From the NCBI GenBank assembly GCA_026417415.1, contig JAOADG010000024.1:25081-89080 (forward strand): 64,000 bases of DNA, read 5' to 3'. The position numbers and the translations under genes were made by a program. Positions 27,641 through 36,706 of this stretch are shown piece after piece; positions within the stretch are counted from its first letter, which is position 1, and every line of letters starts with the position of its first letter. A model generated the notes under the pieces. The model was not told the origin of the DNA and made no database searches. It saw only the letters and a list, made by a program, of their open reading frames with translations. This DNA comes from a bacterium (GTDB taxonomy: Bacteria; Electryoneota; JAOADG01).

Positions 27641-28354
27641 ATGTGGAAAAAGTTTTGGCTACTATTCAATAGACCACACAACCATCTTGAATTGGATATC
27701 CATCTATATCATTTTACACATCTTCGTATCAACCTATCCTCAATTTTAAAGGACCGATCTATTTTATCTTTTCAGAGGTTAACCGAACAATACGGTTATG
27801 AAAAAGCCATTACCTTTATGCATGATTTAAAACGATACGATTTTTATACGAGTGGTAAAAAATATGTCAATTGTGTGATAGGTCGTGCACCTGCCAATTA
27901 TTTGTATCGTTTAAGTGGAAAGAACTGGAAAAACGAATGGATAGCATTTGAGATTGATACCAAACTCTTACATTGGAAAACATTTATCATTGCACCAAGC
28001 GGTGCAGCATCACTTGATGCAACATGCATACACGTTCATCCAGAAAATTGGAAAAAAGATATTCAAGTGTGCTTTCAAAAAACAATCCAAAATATAGAAA
28101 GACCAGTTGTGGAATTTGATTATGCTAAAGAAAGAAAATTTCCAAACGATGTTCCTACTCATCCCAATTGTGAGTTGTTAATACCCAATGAAATTGAATC
28201 CACTTATTGGAAAAAAGTGATTACATATGATTATGCTGTCAGACAAACCGTACGTATTCTTTTTGAAAAGTGTGGTTGGAAAGAATTTCCCATCCAGGTA
28301 AACAAAGAAATTTTTCGTTTTCACCCCATAAAACTCGCAAAAGAAGTTGTATAG
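27641..28354 (+). CDS. DarT-like (DUF4433-type) putative ADP-ribosyltransferase fold protein
   Basis: A 237-residue protein with no signal peptide. ATG at 27641 is preferred; an in-frame TTG at 27620 would start on the terminator. Three blocks line up in order with the DarT/DUF4433 family: LYHFTHLRINLSSILKDRSILS near 22-43 (family 'YHITHxxNLxSIL'), WIAFEIDTKLL ... FIIAPSGAAS near 100-124 (family '...FTDGNAA'), and CELLIPNEI around E178 (family 'AEVLVP', where the catalytic Glu lies). DarT modifies thymidine in single-stranded DNA. No macrodomain DarG antitoxin is next to it; the 3' neighbour is a SIMPL protein 12 bases away. Homology is remote and rests on my memory of the family pattern, so the activity is not established. 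Confidence 0.45.
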   Translation: MWKKFWLLFNRPHNHLELDIHLYHFTHLRINLSSILKDRSILSFQRLTEQYGYEKAITFMHDLKRYDFYTSGKKYVNCVIGRAPANYLYRLSGKNWKNEWIAFEIDTKLLHWKTFIIAPSGAASLDATCIHVHPENWKKDIQVCFQKTIQNIERPVVEFDYAKERKFPNDVPTHPNCELLIPNEIESTYWKKVITYDYAVRQTVRILFEKCGWKEFPIQVNKEIFRFHPIKLAKEVV

Positions 28355-28366
28355 AGGAATCATTAC

Positions 28367-29092
28367 ATGAACGAAAAATCAAACAAAATAGGAATGCTTA
28401 TCCTAGGAATATCTTTTATCGTGAGTGCTATTATTATCGCAGGCGCGTTAAAAAATATCCGTGCAACTTCAGAGACCATTACTGTCACAGGTTCTGCAAG
28501 GAAACCAGTGATGTCAGATTTGATTGTTTGGAAAATGCAAGTCAATGTTTTTGCTTCTACCTTACCCAACGCTTATCAAGAGCTGCTTAGTGAACGAACG
28601 AAGGTAATGAACTTTTTAAGAGAGGCAGGCATTCCAGACACGAGCATTAACCTATCGCATCCTAACTCTTGGGTAGAGCGTCAATACTATGAAGGAAGAA
28701 ACGAAAGTAGAGTGATAGGATTTAGATATGTTCAAAACATTTCTGTGCAATCATACGATATAGACAAAATCGAAAAGATTATCCAATCAGCAGATAAATT
28801 GATCTTAAGTGGTGTCAGTATTGAAATGCAACAACCGGAATATTTAGTCACAAAGTTGTCTGAGTATCGGTTGTCTTTATTAGGTGAAGCCACAAAAGAT
28901 GCTCAAGAACGCGCACAGAAGATTGCATCCGGTATCGGCAGTAAAATTGGAGCAATTCGATCTGCAAGAGTCGGTGTGTTTCAAGTTAATGCCCCAAACT
29001 CAATGGAAATATCCGATTATGGAGTGTATGATACATCTACACGTAAAAAAGAAATTACTGCAGTCGTTTCAGTGAGTTTTGCTATTCAATAG
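28367..29092 (+). CDS. SIMPL-domain (DUF541) membrane-anchored protein
   Basis: A 241-residue protein with one N-terminal membrane segment (8-28) and a SIMPL domain outside the cytoplasm. The typical start of the domain is ITVTGSARKPVMSDLIVWKMQV, and the end LLGEATKDAQERAQKIASGIGSKIGAIRSARVGVFQ ... KEITAVVSVSFAI is diagnostic for the family. Function in bacteria is poorly known (oxidative stress and envelope roles reported for relatives). A GAGGAA ribosome site lies before the ATG. It follows the DarT-like gene by 12 bases and overlaps the convergent glycosyltransferase by 11 bases. Confidence 0.9.
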   Translation: MNEKSNKIGMLILGISFIVSAIIIAGALKNIRATSETITVTGSARKPVMSDLIVWKMQVNVFASTLPNAYQELLSERTKVMNFLREAGIPDTSINLSHPNSWVERQYYEGRNESRVIGFRYVQNISVQSYDIDKIEKIIQSADKLILSGVSIEMQQPEYLVTKLSEYRLSLLGEATKDAQERAQKIASGIGSKIGAIRSARVGVFQVNAPNSMEISDYGVYDTSTRKKEITAVVSVSFAIQ

Positions 29093-29948
29093 TCGCATCT
29101 TGGTCTTTATCGGCCAATCGTTTTTTAGCATCTTTTTCCGCTTGTAAAAAAAGTAGCCATAAAGCACGTAAAGAACGTTTCAAAATGCGAAATCGGTATC
29201 TCCAAACTACCCATTTAGAAAAGTGTTTTCTACTAAAGTAACTTTCACAGAAAAAGTACCAATAGTCCAAATAGGGCGTTTTTTGATGGGCTTCAACCCC
29301 CCCAGAGGTGGATCGCTTATGATAAACCAGGGCTTTAGGTTCAAACCAAATACATAATCCTGCACGGTAAGCACGATAACCAAAATCGCTATCTTCTCGT
29401 ATGGCTATTCCTTGAAAATTTTCATCAAACAGACCAATTTTTTCTATCGCTGCTCTTGACACAGAAAAATTGCAACCTGTTACAATGTTTGTCGGACCAG
29501 ACCTTTCAGAAGTATCACTACCACTAAACTTCAAAGTACGATGTAACCAAGATGGATTTTTGGCAATAGTTTTAGTATTCGGTTCAAGTACTCTACCTTG
29601 AACCAAATCTGCACCCAATTGATGGCGTGATACGTGATGATGGATGAAATCCGATGAAAAAGTTACATCATCATCAATAAATACTAAGATCTCTCCTTTT
29701 GATAGTTTTATTCCTAAATTTCTTGCTTTGGTCAATGAAGCAAATTCTGGTCGGTGGTATTGGATTTGATCAGCGTGCTGTTGAATAAATGCTAAGGTAT
29801 TAGGCGAATGATGTTGGGTTTGGTCAATCAAGATAATTTCAAGCGGTTTGTAGGTTTGACGGATAGCACATTGTAACGTTTCAATCAACTCTTGTTCTCG
29901 TTGATAAGTAGGAATAATTAAGCTAACCAAAAGAGAATTCGGTTCCAT
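29082..29948 (-). CDS. Family 2 glycosyltransferase
   Basis: A 288-residue GT2 enzyme. GT-A fold with SLIIPTYQREQEL at 9-21, donor-binding KARNLGIKLSKG, metal-binding DxD as FIDDDV, and acceptor region TGCNFSVSRAAIEKIGLFDENF followed by REDSDFGYRAYRAG, where ED is the likely base. The basic C-terminus has no long hydrophobic anchor. Probably transfers a sugar in cell-surface glycan assembly. It starts within the TrkH stop codon (1-base overlap TAATG), so it is translationally coupled to an ion transporter, an odd pairing. Confidence 0.92.
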   Translation of the reverse strand: MEPNSLLVSLIIPTYQREQELIETLQCAIRQTYKPLEIILIDQTQHHSPNTLAFIQQHADQIQYHRPEFASLTKARNLGIKLSKGEILVFIDDDVTFSSDFIHHHVSRHQLGADLVQGRVLEPNTKTIAKNPSWLHRTLKFSGSDTSERSGPTNIVTGCNFSVSRAAIEKIGLFDENFQGIAIREDSDFGYRAYRAGLCIWFEPKALVYHKRSTSGGVEAHQKTPYLDYWYFFCESYFSRKHFSKWVVWRYRFRILKRSLRALWLLFLQAEKDAKKRLADKDQDATIE

Positions 29949-31618
29949 TATGCAATCAACAATGGTGGGGGTTCTTGGGTTTGTTTTCTACGAGAAAGAT
30001 CTAACAAAGCCAATGGTCCAATGCGCCCAAGGAACATAAAAATCATTAACACAATCTGACTACTTCGTTCTAAGGTAGAAGTTACATTCATAGATAAACC
30101 AACTGTGGACAGTGCAGATACCGATTCAAAAAAGTAGGCAAAAGAAATTGAATTTTGAAAAAGGCAAATAAGAGAAAACCCGATAAATAGCGAAACAAAA
30201 TAAGCAAAAAACATTCCTAAGGCTCGTTCTTTCATTTTATTAACCCAATCTTTTGGGTAACCTACGATTAGTAAGAGTCCTATTGCAATACTGGTCACTT
30301 TGAGTCCACCTGCTGTTGATGAAGCTCCACCACCTATCATCATTAAAAAGACAGTCCATACTAATGGGACCGTGCCCAATTTTGAATAATCTAAGTCACT
30401 AAAACCAGCAGTCCTAGGAGTGATTGAACGAAAGATAGATCGAATTAAATGATCACCACTATCTGTTTGAATTGGAACAGAAAAATAAAAAAGGATGGTG
30501 CTCAGGATAATGATTATTAAAGTAGTGATGATAGTCACACGGGTATGAATATGACCACTGGACTGTCCTATGGACATTTTTGATACATCAAGGATAACAG
30601 GAAAACCAATTCCACCCACTAAAATTAATGCTGAAAAAACTATCAAAGTTCTCGGTGCAATGTTTGATACTGTAGCAAGGGAATCACCATAGAACCCTAA
30701 ACCTGCATTACAGAATGCACTGACAGAATGAAAAAGACAATTTCCTAACCGTTCAATAGGCAATAACGTTGGATCAGGCCAAATTTGAAAAAGCATATAT
30801 GTACCGGTACTTACCGTAATAATGGTAGATAACAGGACAGTTTTAAGCAGAGGAGCGACACGGACTTGAACATCTGCAAGGATATCTAAACCGATACTTT
30901 TTTGTTCATAGATCATGCGTTCACCGGATAATATGCGCATTAAACCGATAAACGTGACGGGTCCCCAACCACCTAATAGAATCAAAAATCCGATGATAGT
31001 TTTTCCGAATGGTGAAAACGTGATTCCGATATCAATCGTGGTTAAACCCGTTACAGCAGTCGCACTCACTGAAGTAAACAAGGCATCAAAAAAAGAAATT
31101 TGAGTAGTGGGAAGTACAGCACCAGGACTAGATAAAAGAAACGCACCGATAAAAATGACCAAAAGGTAGGTTAATGCAAAGGTAGCAGAAAATTTATTTT
31201 GTAAAGAAAACAACCAGGTGGCTAAAAAACGAGTTTCAGTAACGGCAAAAGCAATAGGAATAGAAATTAATAAATACAAGGACCATTTTAATAAAATAGA
31301 ACTGGTAGTAAGATCTAAACGTTCATCGCTTGCTGCAAGTACCAGTGAAATAGACCAAAATAGCACCAACCCAAATAAAGACAATTCAAGTTTTCGTGAT
31401 TTCAAATAACTACTTCTAAACGGTCCTAAAATTCCATACAAATGAGTAAGTAAAGTTAAAATGACGGATAACGTACAGACGACTTGAACCAAAAGTAAAC
31501 GAATGCCAAATTCAGGCCATCCTGTGTGGATTAAAGCAAGAATCAAAGAAAGAAATGAAATCACTCGAACAAATCGAAGATTGCTTTCGCTACGATTCAG
31601 AGTTGTGCTGTTCATCAC
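29948..31618 (-). CDS. TrkH/KtrB-type potassium (or sodium-coupled K+) uptake protein
   Basis: A 556-residue membrane transporter. About 11-12 hydrophobic segments; the four selectivity-filter repeats are visible as SATAVTGLTT, SAFCNAGLGF, TPRTAGFSD and SALSTVGLSM, each with the conserved Gly of the K+ pathway. N-terminal extension of about 120 residues with extra membrane spans beyond KtrB. The regulatory RCK subunit (TrkA/KtrA) is not in the window. The start overlaps the MscS-like gene by 29 bases and the stop overlaps the GT2 start by one. Confidence 0.93.
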   Translation of the reverse strand: MMNSTTLNRSESNLRFVRVISFLSLILALIHTGWPEFGIRLLLVQVVCTLSVILTLLTHLYGILGPFRSSYLKSRKLELSLFGLVLFWSISLVLAASDERLDLTTSSILLKWSLYLLISIPIAFAVTETRFLATWLFSLQNKFSATFALTYLLVIFIGAFLLSSPGAVLPTTQISFFDALFTSVSATAVTGLTTIDIGITFSPFGKTIIGFLILLGGWGPVTFIGLMRILSGERMIYEQKSIGLDILADVQVRVAPLLKTVLLSTIITVSTGTYMLFQIWPDPTLLPIERLGNCLFHSVSAFCNAGLGFYGDSLATVSNIAPRTLIVFSALILVGGIGFPVILDVSKMSIGQSSGHIHTRVTIITTLIIIILSTILFYFSVPIQTDSGDHLIRSIFRSITPRTAGFSDLDYSKLGTVPLVWTVFLMMIGGGASSTAGGLKVTSIAIGLLLIVGYPKDWVNKMKERALGMFFAYFVSLFIGFSLICLFQNSISFAYFFESVSALSTVGLSMNVTSTLERSSQIVLMIFMFLGRIGPLALLDLSRRKQTQEPPPLLIA

Positions 31619-32780
31619 TTACAGAATATTTCCGACTTACAATGTACAATGTTTCAGAATCGTTCAGAAACCAATGAAGTGGAATCATTGCTTCTTCGCC
31701 TTCGGAATTAATGATATGGGCGTTAATCCAGCGCAACTGATCCAATTTCCAATCTTTATCTTTCCAATGGATGACAATATCTTGGTGGGTAGGATCTAAA
31801 GGAAGAATGACACTTACAATCAAACTCCTAACAATAGGAAGCGCTGCAAAAGCAACCACTAAAAATGTAGCGATAGGTAAAGCCCAAGCAATTGGTTCCG
31901 GTAATCCAATACCCATGGGTAATGAAAGAATGATTGCTAAAATCAATCCTAAACGATAAAGTTTTGCAAAACGTTTATCTAAGATCTCGCGTTCAAACTC
32001 TGGAGTTAAACGAATCTTGATAAATCTCAAAAGTAAATAGATACCACCAAAAACAATTGCAAAATTTAAAATCCATTTTGCTAATGAACCAGTAACACTA
32101 ATTAAATTGCCAAATATTGGGAAAAAATAGTTTAAGAGTGCACGTGTAGTTGAAAAAAGGTACATCCATCCTAAAATTGCAAATAATATCAGAACCACTA
32201 CTCCTAAAGTGGTCAATATTTTCAAAGTAATTTCAATACTTTTTTTATTGTAATAACTTATTGATGTTTCAGAAAAACCTGAAGGGCTTTTGAAAATAAT
32301 TGCGTTTAAGTAACGCATAAAGCGTATCCAAGCGGCAGATAAAATCACAAGCCCTAATGGGATCACTACCAAAGCAAGCATTAATTTAGAAAGTGGATCA
32401 CGCGATTCTTTGACAGTTTCTTTGTTTAAAACGATTTCTCGCAAACGGAGTTCTGTTCGGTATGCTAACACCGAAGGATTATAGCCACTTTGTATTCCTT
32501 CGGAAGGTCCGAAAGCCCATAGAATCTGATCATCAGCCATAACAAAAGCCGAATCACCAAATTGACTTACATGAAGTGTTGGTCGTGGATCTTTTTTATA
32601 CCAATCATTAATACGCGCTTGAAACAATCGGGCGGATTCATCCAAACTTAAACCGGGTAAAGGTACAAAAATTGAACAGATGGTAGATGTTTCTAAGCGA
32701 ACAGGGATACCGACTGAAAACGCAACATTTTGAAACATTTGAAAAAAAACTACAACTAAAAAAAACCGAAGGAATTTCAT
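31590..32780 (-). CDS. MscS-like mechanosensitive-channel-type membrane protein
   Basis: 396 residues from the ATG at 32780, chosen for its signal peptide (MKFLRFFLVVVFFQMFQ) and GAGG ribosome site; the upstream ATG at 32840 lies inside a terminator stem. A periplasmic segment of about 100 residues (17-115) precedes five to six membrane segments. The last one (ALPIATFLVVAFAALPIVRSLIVSVIL) and the following soluble region (DIVIHWKDKDWKLDQLRWINAHIINSEGEEAMIPLHWFLND) resemble the MscS pore helix and beta domain. The pore-helix Gly/Ala pattern is weak and the C-terminal domain is short, so I call the family with moderate confidence. Co-transcribed with TrkH: both would be ion-flux proteins. Confidence 0.55.
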   Translation of the reverse strand: MKFLRFFLVVVFFQMFQNVAFSVGIPVRLETSTICSIFVPLPGLSLDESARLFQARINDWYKKDPRPTLHVSQFGDSAFVMADDQILWAFGPSEGIQSGYNPSVLAYRTELRLREIVLNKETVKESRDPLSKLMLALVVIPLGLVILSAAWIRFMRYLNAIIFKSPSGFSETSISYYNKKSIEITLKILTTLGVVVLILFAILGWMYLFSTTRALLNYFFPIFGNLISVTGSLAKWILNFAIVFGGIYLLLRFIKIRLTPEFEREILDKRFAKLYRLGLILAIILSLPMGIGLPEPIAWALPIATFLVVAFAALPIVRSLIVSVILPLDPTHQDIVIHWKDKDWKLDQLRWINAHIINSEGEEAMIPLHWFLNDSETLYIVSRKYSVSDEQHNSES

Positions 32781-32809
32781 AAATCGCCTCAGATAAAACG
32801 ATAAGAAGT

Positions 32810-32840
32810 AAAATGACCACTTACATGGGCAAGTGGTCAT
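32810..32840 (-). terminator. Intrinsic terminator downstream of leucyl aminopeptidase
   Basis: On the minus strand a perfect 10-bp stem ATGACCACTT / AAGTGGTCAT with an 8-base loop is followed by TTTTACTTC. It stands between pepA (stop 32868) and the MscS-like gene (start 32780), separating two transcription units. Confidence 0.75.
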
Positions 32841-32867
32841 CTATAAACCCAATATAGAAAATTAGAT

Positions 32868-34370
32868 CTATTCCCAATTCCTAAACATTTCAACTAACAG
32901 TCGAACGCCAAATCCTGTCCCTAATTCTTTCTGATAATAAGGACTATTTTTGACATCTGCCGCAACTCCAGCAATATCAAGATGTACCCAAGGTGTTTCA
33001 TCAACAAACTCTTTTAGGAACATAGCTGCAGTAATTGAACCTCCTTCTCGACCACCGCTATTTTTAATATCCGCTACAGTGCTCTTGATTTGTTCACGAT
33101 ACTCTGAATACATCGGCAGTTTCCAACAGCGTTCACCTGTTCTTTCTCCGAATTCAATAATTTTTTGTGCAAACTCATCATTGTTCGTGAACAACCCCGC
33201 AGCTTGACGTCCCAAAGCAATGGCAATCGCACCCGTTAAAGTAGCTAAATCTATTACTCCTTTGGGTTTAAAAGTTGAAATTGCATAATGTAAAGCATCA
33301 GCCAATACGATTCTACCTTCCGCATCTGTATTCACTACTTCAATGGTCTTACCGTTCATCATAGTAATCACATCATCTACATGGTAAGCCCCACCATCCG
33401 GCATATTTTCTACAGCAGGGACAATGCTGATTAAGTTGATTGGAAGTTTCAAAGCCGATACGGTCTTAATCACTGAAATAACTACCGCTGCACCTGACAT
33501 ATCATATTTCATAAAGCGCATATTTTCACTACTTTTCAAACTTAAACCACCACTATCAATACATAGTCCTTTTCCTATTAAACAAATGGGTGGATCTCCA
33601 CGTTTGCCACCTAAATATTCTAAAACCAATAAATAGGGTGGTTCGGAAGAACCAGCACCTACCGCCAAGATACCATTCGCATTCATTTTTTGTAAATCAT
33701 CTTTTCCAAATGCACGAAAATTCAATTTATACTCTCGCGCAATCCCTTCGCAGGTTTTCATTAAATAAGTTGGTGTTACAATGTTGGGAGGGCCATTTTG
33801 TAAATCTCTTGCAAAAACAATCCCGTCTAAAATTGTCTCGGCAATTTCACCACTTTCTTCTAACGGTTTACGGTCTTTTGCTTTTTCAACGTATAAGGTA
33901 ACTTCTTCAATATCTTTAATTTTATCCAAGTCCTGCGTTTTATACCGATTGAATTGATACAGTGCCATACCGGAACCAATCACAGCACCTTCTGTAAGTT
34001 CATTGGTACTGAGTTTATCTGCAGAACTTGGATCGATCAATATTGCAAATTTGCGTATCCCAGCATTTCGGGCATAAAGGGAAGCGCGTGCGACCTCTTT
34101 TCGCCAAATTTCAGGGGTTAAATTATCTTTTCCTAAACCCCACATCAAAAGTCGTTTGATTTTAGTGCCTCCGCGGCCGTAAACCATCATCCCTTCACCA
34201 CTTTTACCCACAAAGTCACCTGTAGTTAGGGCAGGTTGTAAAGTACCGCCAATTAAATCATCCAGTTGTAAAAATAACCCCTTTTTAGGATTAGTACCTT
34301 CTTTCGAAAATACAACCAATAATGGAGTGGCTAAATCTACTAATGCACCACACGCATAACGGTATTCCAT
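32868..34370 (-). CDS. pepA: Leucyl aminopeptidase (M17, PepA family)
   Basis: A cytosolic two-metal aminopeptidase, 500 residues as usual. N-terminal macro-like domain about 1-165; catalytic domain from 170. Metal and catalytic residues lie in LIGKGLCIDSGGLSLK (Lys, Asp, Lys), MKYDMSGAA (Asp) and the M17 signature NTDAEGRIVLADAL (Asp, Glu, Arg). GGGAG ribosome site before ATG. Single gene, closed by the terminator at 32810-32840. In some bacteria PepA also binds DNA; nothing here shows that. Confidence 0.96.
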   Translation of the reverse strand: MEYRYACGALVDLATPLLVVFSKEGTNPKKGLFLQLDDLIGGTLQPALTTGDFVGKSGEGMMVYGRGGTKIKRLLMWGLGKDNLTPEIWRKEVARASLYARNAGIRKFAILIDPSSADKLSTNELTEGAVIGSGMALYQFNRYKTQDLDKIKDIEEVTLYVEKAKDRKPLEESGEIAETILDGIVFARDLQNGPPNIVTPTYLMKTCEGIAREYKLNFRAFGKDDLQKMNANGILAVGAGSSEPPYLLVLEYLGGKRGDPPICLIGKGLCIDSGGLSLKSSENMRFMKYDMSGAAVVISVIKTVSALKLPINLISIVPAVENMPDGGAYHVDDVITMMNGKTIEVVNTDAEGRIVLADALHYAISTFKPKGVIDLATLTGAIAIALGRQAAGLFTNNDEFAQKIIEFGERTGERCWKLPMYSEYREQIKSTVADIKNSGGREGGSITAAMFLKEFVDETPWVHLDIAGVAADVKNSPYYQKELGTGFGVRLLVEMFRNWE

Positions 34371-34433
34371 TGTGTTCTCCCTATAAAAGAAGATGATGTT
34401 AAAAAGCGATAACTATCGCTTATTCAATGCTCC

Positions 34434-34895
34434 TCAACCAGGTTTGAAATCTAAAACACTTTCATTTGTTAAAAATAGATTTGAAATTGAGTAATTTTGG
34501 GCTAAAATTTCGTATTTTTTCTTATCAAAGGCCTCTATCCGATCATTAATTATTCCTCGATGGGTAAATGTGAAAATGGTAGGAACTACGCTTATGTTGT
34601 AAGCATTTGAATAGTGATATCCATCACTTTCATTGATGCTTGGAAAATTAAGCCGAAATTCGCGTTCAAAGGTAACCTTTTTCTCCAATTGCGGATTTTG
34701 ACAAATTCCTAATACAGGGACGCCATTGAGAAAAAAGCGATTGATGAATGGGGCTGCATATTGACAAGTGGGGCAACTTACTTTATAGAAAAAGATCAAT
34801 AGCCCTTTTTCAAGCTGTTCGGTACGATAGAACTTTTTTGATTTCTCAATGAGTTCTGAAAACAGTGGTCCTTCATCACCAATTTGTATATTCAT
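34434..34895 (-). CDS. Cytoplasmic thioredoxin-fold protein with CPTC motif
   Basis: A 153-residue protein with no signal peptide. The thioredoxin-like fold is suggested by LLIFFYKVSCPTC (C41/C44) at the end of the first strand, a middle segment VPVLGICQNPQLEKKVTFEREF resembling peroxiredoxin/TlpA insertions, and a cis-Pro in ISVVPTIF. It may be a thiol oxidoreductase or peroxiredoxin-like protein; Cys spacing CxxC favours oxidoreductase. It starts divergent from trxB across a 281-base spacer in which I see no RNA gene or clear operator. Confidence 0.75.
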   Translation of the reverse strand: MNIQIGDEGPLFSELIEKSKKFYRTEQLEKGLLIFFYKVSCPTCQYAAPFINRFFLNGVPVLGICQNPQLEKKVTFEREFRLNFPSINESDGYHYSNAYNISVVPTIFTFTHRGIINDRIEAFDKKKYEILAQNYSISNLFLTNESVLDFKPG

Positions 34896-35176
34896 AACGA
34901 CCTAAGTAAACTAAACTATACAGAATGATTATTTAACAAATAAATATACGATTTTTTCTAAAATAATGCAAAGAAAAACAGACAATACTATTCTTAAATT
35001 AGAAAACATTGTCACTTTAGATAAAACAGGAATTTGAAAAAAGCTTTCAGTTTTGTGGAATTCGTATTTTTCTATGTACCATTTTCCGTTAAGGTTGAAA
35101 TAACATTTTCAAATTTTCAATGGTTTAAACAATAGTTTCAAGAACAATCCATCTGCATAAAACCACGGAGTAAATC

Positions 35177-36130
35177 ATGTCAAAATCACTCAATGAACGT
35201 TACGTAGTCATTCTTGGTTCCGGTCCTGCAGGTTTGACTGCTGCATTGTACACTGCAAGAGCCAATTTAAAACCATTGGTTTTTGAGGGTCCACAACCGG
35301 GTGGTCAACTTACGATCACAACAGATGTTGAAAATTTTCCCGGTTTTGAGCATGGGATATTAGGACCTGAACTTATGGATACCATGCACAGACAAGCTGA
35401 ACGCTTTGGGGCTGAATTCATCATGGATGAAGTGATTGATCTGGATATTGAACACGGTTTCCCGTTTACTGTAAGGACAAGAGAATTTGAAGTGAAAACC
35501 CAATCTTTAATCATCGCTACTGGGGCATCTGCCAAATTACTTGGAATACCATCAGAAAAAGAGCTAATGGGGTATGGGGTTAGCGCCTGTGCAACCTGCG
35601 ACGGTTTTTTCTTTAGAGATAAAGAGATTGCTGTGGTCGGTGGGGGTGATACTGCGATGGAAGAAGCAATATTTTTAACCAAATTTGCCTCCAAAGTGAC
35701 GATAATTCATAGGCGAGAGGTTTTTCGTGCTTCAAAAGTAATGTTAGAGCGTGCCAGAAATAATCCTAAAATCCAATGGTTGCTCAATTATACCATTGAA
35801 GAAATTTTAGGTACTAAAGAAAAAGGGGTACACGGGGTGATTCTGAAGAATACTAAAGACCATTCTACTATAGAGTACCCAATTCAAGGGCTATTCATTG
35901 GAATAGGGCACCAGCCAAACACGTCATTATTCAATGGAAAACTACCGATGGACGAAAACGGTTATTTAAAAGTTCAACCGTTTAGTACCCGTACTGTTAT
36001 CCAAGGGGTATATGCTGCAGGAGATGTGGCGGATCACGTGTACCGTCAGGCGGTTACTGCTGCCGGGACTGGATGTATGGCTGCTATTGATTGTGAAAGA
36101 GATTTAGCAGCAAGAGGAATCCCTGAATAA
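35177..36130 (+). CDS. trxB: Thioredoxin reductase
   Basis: NADPH-dependent flavoprotein that reduces thioredoxin, 317 residues. FAD-binding GSGPAGLTAALYTARA near 14-29, redox pair C138-A-T-C141 in SACATCDG, NADPH-binding VVGGGDTAMEEA, and C-terminal FAD motif AAGDVADHVYRQAVTAAGTGCMAA. Ribosome site GGAG before ATG at 35177. It heads a three-gene operon with a Rieske protein (2 bases gap) and an O-methyltransferase, and should serve the thioredoxin/DsbD system at 24.8-27.6 kb. Confidence 0.97.
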   Translation: MSKSLNERYVVILGSGPAGLTAALYTARANLKPLVFEGPQPGGQLTITTDVENFPGFEHGILGPELMDTMHRQAERFGAEFIMDEVIDLDIEHGFPFTVRTREFEVKTQSLIIATGASAKLLGIPSEKELMGYGVSACATCDGFFFRDKEIAVVGGGDTAMEEAIFLTKFASKVTIIHRREVFRASKVMLERARNNPKIQWLLNYTIEEILGTKEKGVHGVILKNTKDHSTIEYPIQGLFIGIGHQPNTSLFNGKLPMDENGYLKVQPFSTRTVIQGVYAAGDVADHVYRQAVTAAGTGCMAAIDCERDLAARGIPE

Positions 36131-36132
36131 AA

Positions 36133-36693
36133 ATGATTTTGGAAAAACCTAACGAAGGTCATTCTGAATCTGTCCCTCGAAATTGGATTCAGGAACAATT
36201 TGATCAAGACCCTTTGATACAAGATGAAATTGAAATAGAAGGGGTTGCTAAAGATGAATATGAATCCATTGAAGATCCCTTTCATACGTTCGCCTTTGAA
36301 ACCAAAAGTATCGCTAAGGAAAGATTGGCTGAAGAACTTGCACCGTGGTTGACTCAGCCCATTCCTCAAGATGGCTATTTCCCGACCATTCCAATAGAAG
36401 AGATAAAAGAAAACGTACCTATTTCTTTGATGGTTTTCAATCGAAGGGTAGTGATTGTAAAATATGAACATTCAAAAATTGTTGTATTTGATGATGTTTG
36501 TCCTCATGCTGGTGCAATCTTAAGCAACGGTATCGTTGAAAAAAATACAATCACTTGTATATGGCACGGATGGGTATTTCAGTTAGATGACGGTTCAACA
36601 GAAAACCACAAAATCGCAAGATTAAAAATTTATCCTTACGAGATTAGAAACGGAATTTTGTTTATCGGACTTTTGCTAAATTCTCAAAGTTAA
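36133..36693 (+). CDS. Rieske [2Fe-2S] protein with acidic N-terminal extension
   Basis: A soluble 186-residue protein. The C-terminal half is a Rieske domain: C123-x-H125 (VCPHAGA), 16 residues, C142-x-x-H145 (CIWHGW), the exact cluster-binding spacing, followed by QLDDGST as in Rieske ferredoxins. Residues 1-90 are acidic, with no known domain. No signal peptide or membrane helix, so it is a ferredoxin-type electron carrier or scaffold rather than a bc1 subunit. Placed 2 bases after trxB, so it is likely co-translated; a redox link to thioredoxin reductase is inference. Confidence 0.9.
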   Translation: MILEKPNEGHSESVPRNWIQEQFDQDPLIQDEIEIEGVAKDEYESIEDPFHTFAFETKSIAKERLAEELAPWLTQPIPQDGYFPTIPIEEIKENVPISLMVFNRRVVIVKYEHSKIVVFDDVCPHAGAILSNGIVEKNTITCIWHGWVFQLDDGSTENHKIARLKIYPYEIRNGILFIGLLLNSQS

Positions 36694-36706
36694 AAGGGGG
36701 TTGTGA

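Noticed and set aside
34896-35176. Spacer between the CPTC protein and trxB checked for an RNA gene or an OxyR-type operator
   Set aside because: I saw only AT-rich sequence and a ribosome site; no cloverleaf or spaced dyad of note.
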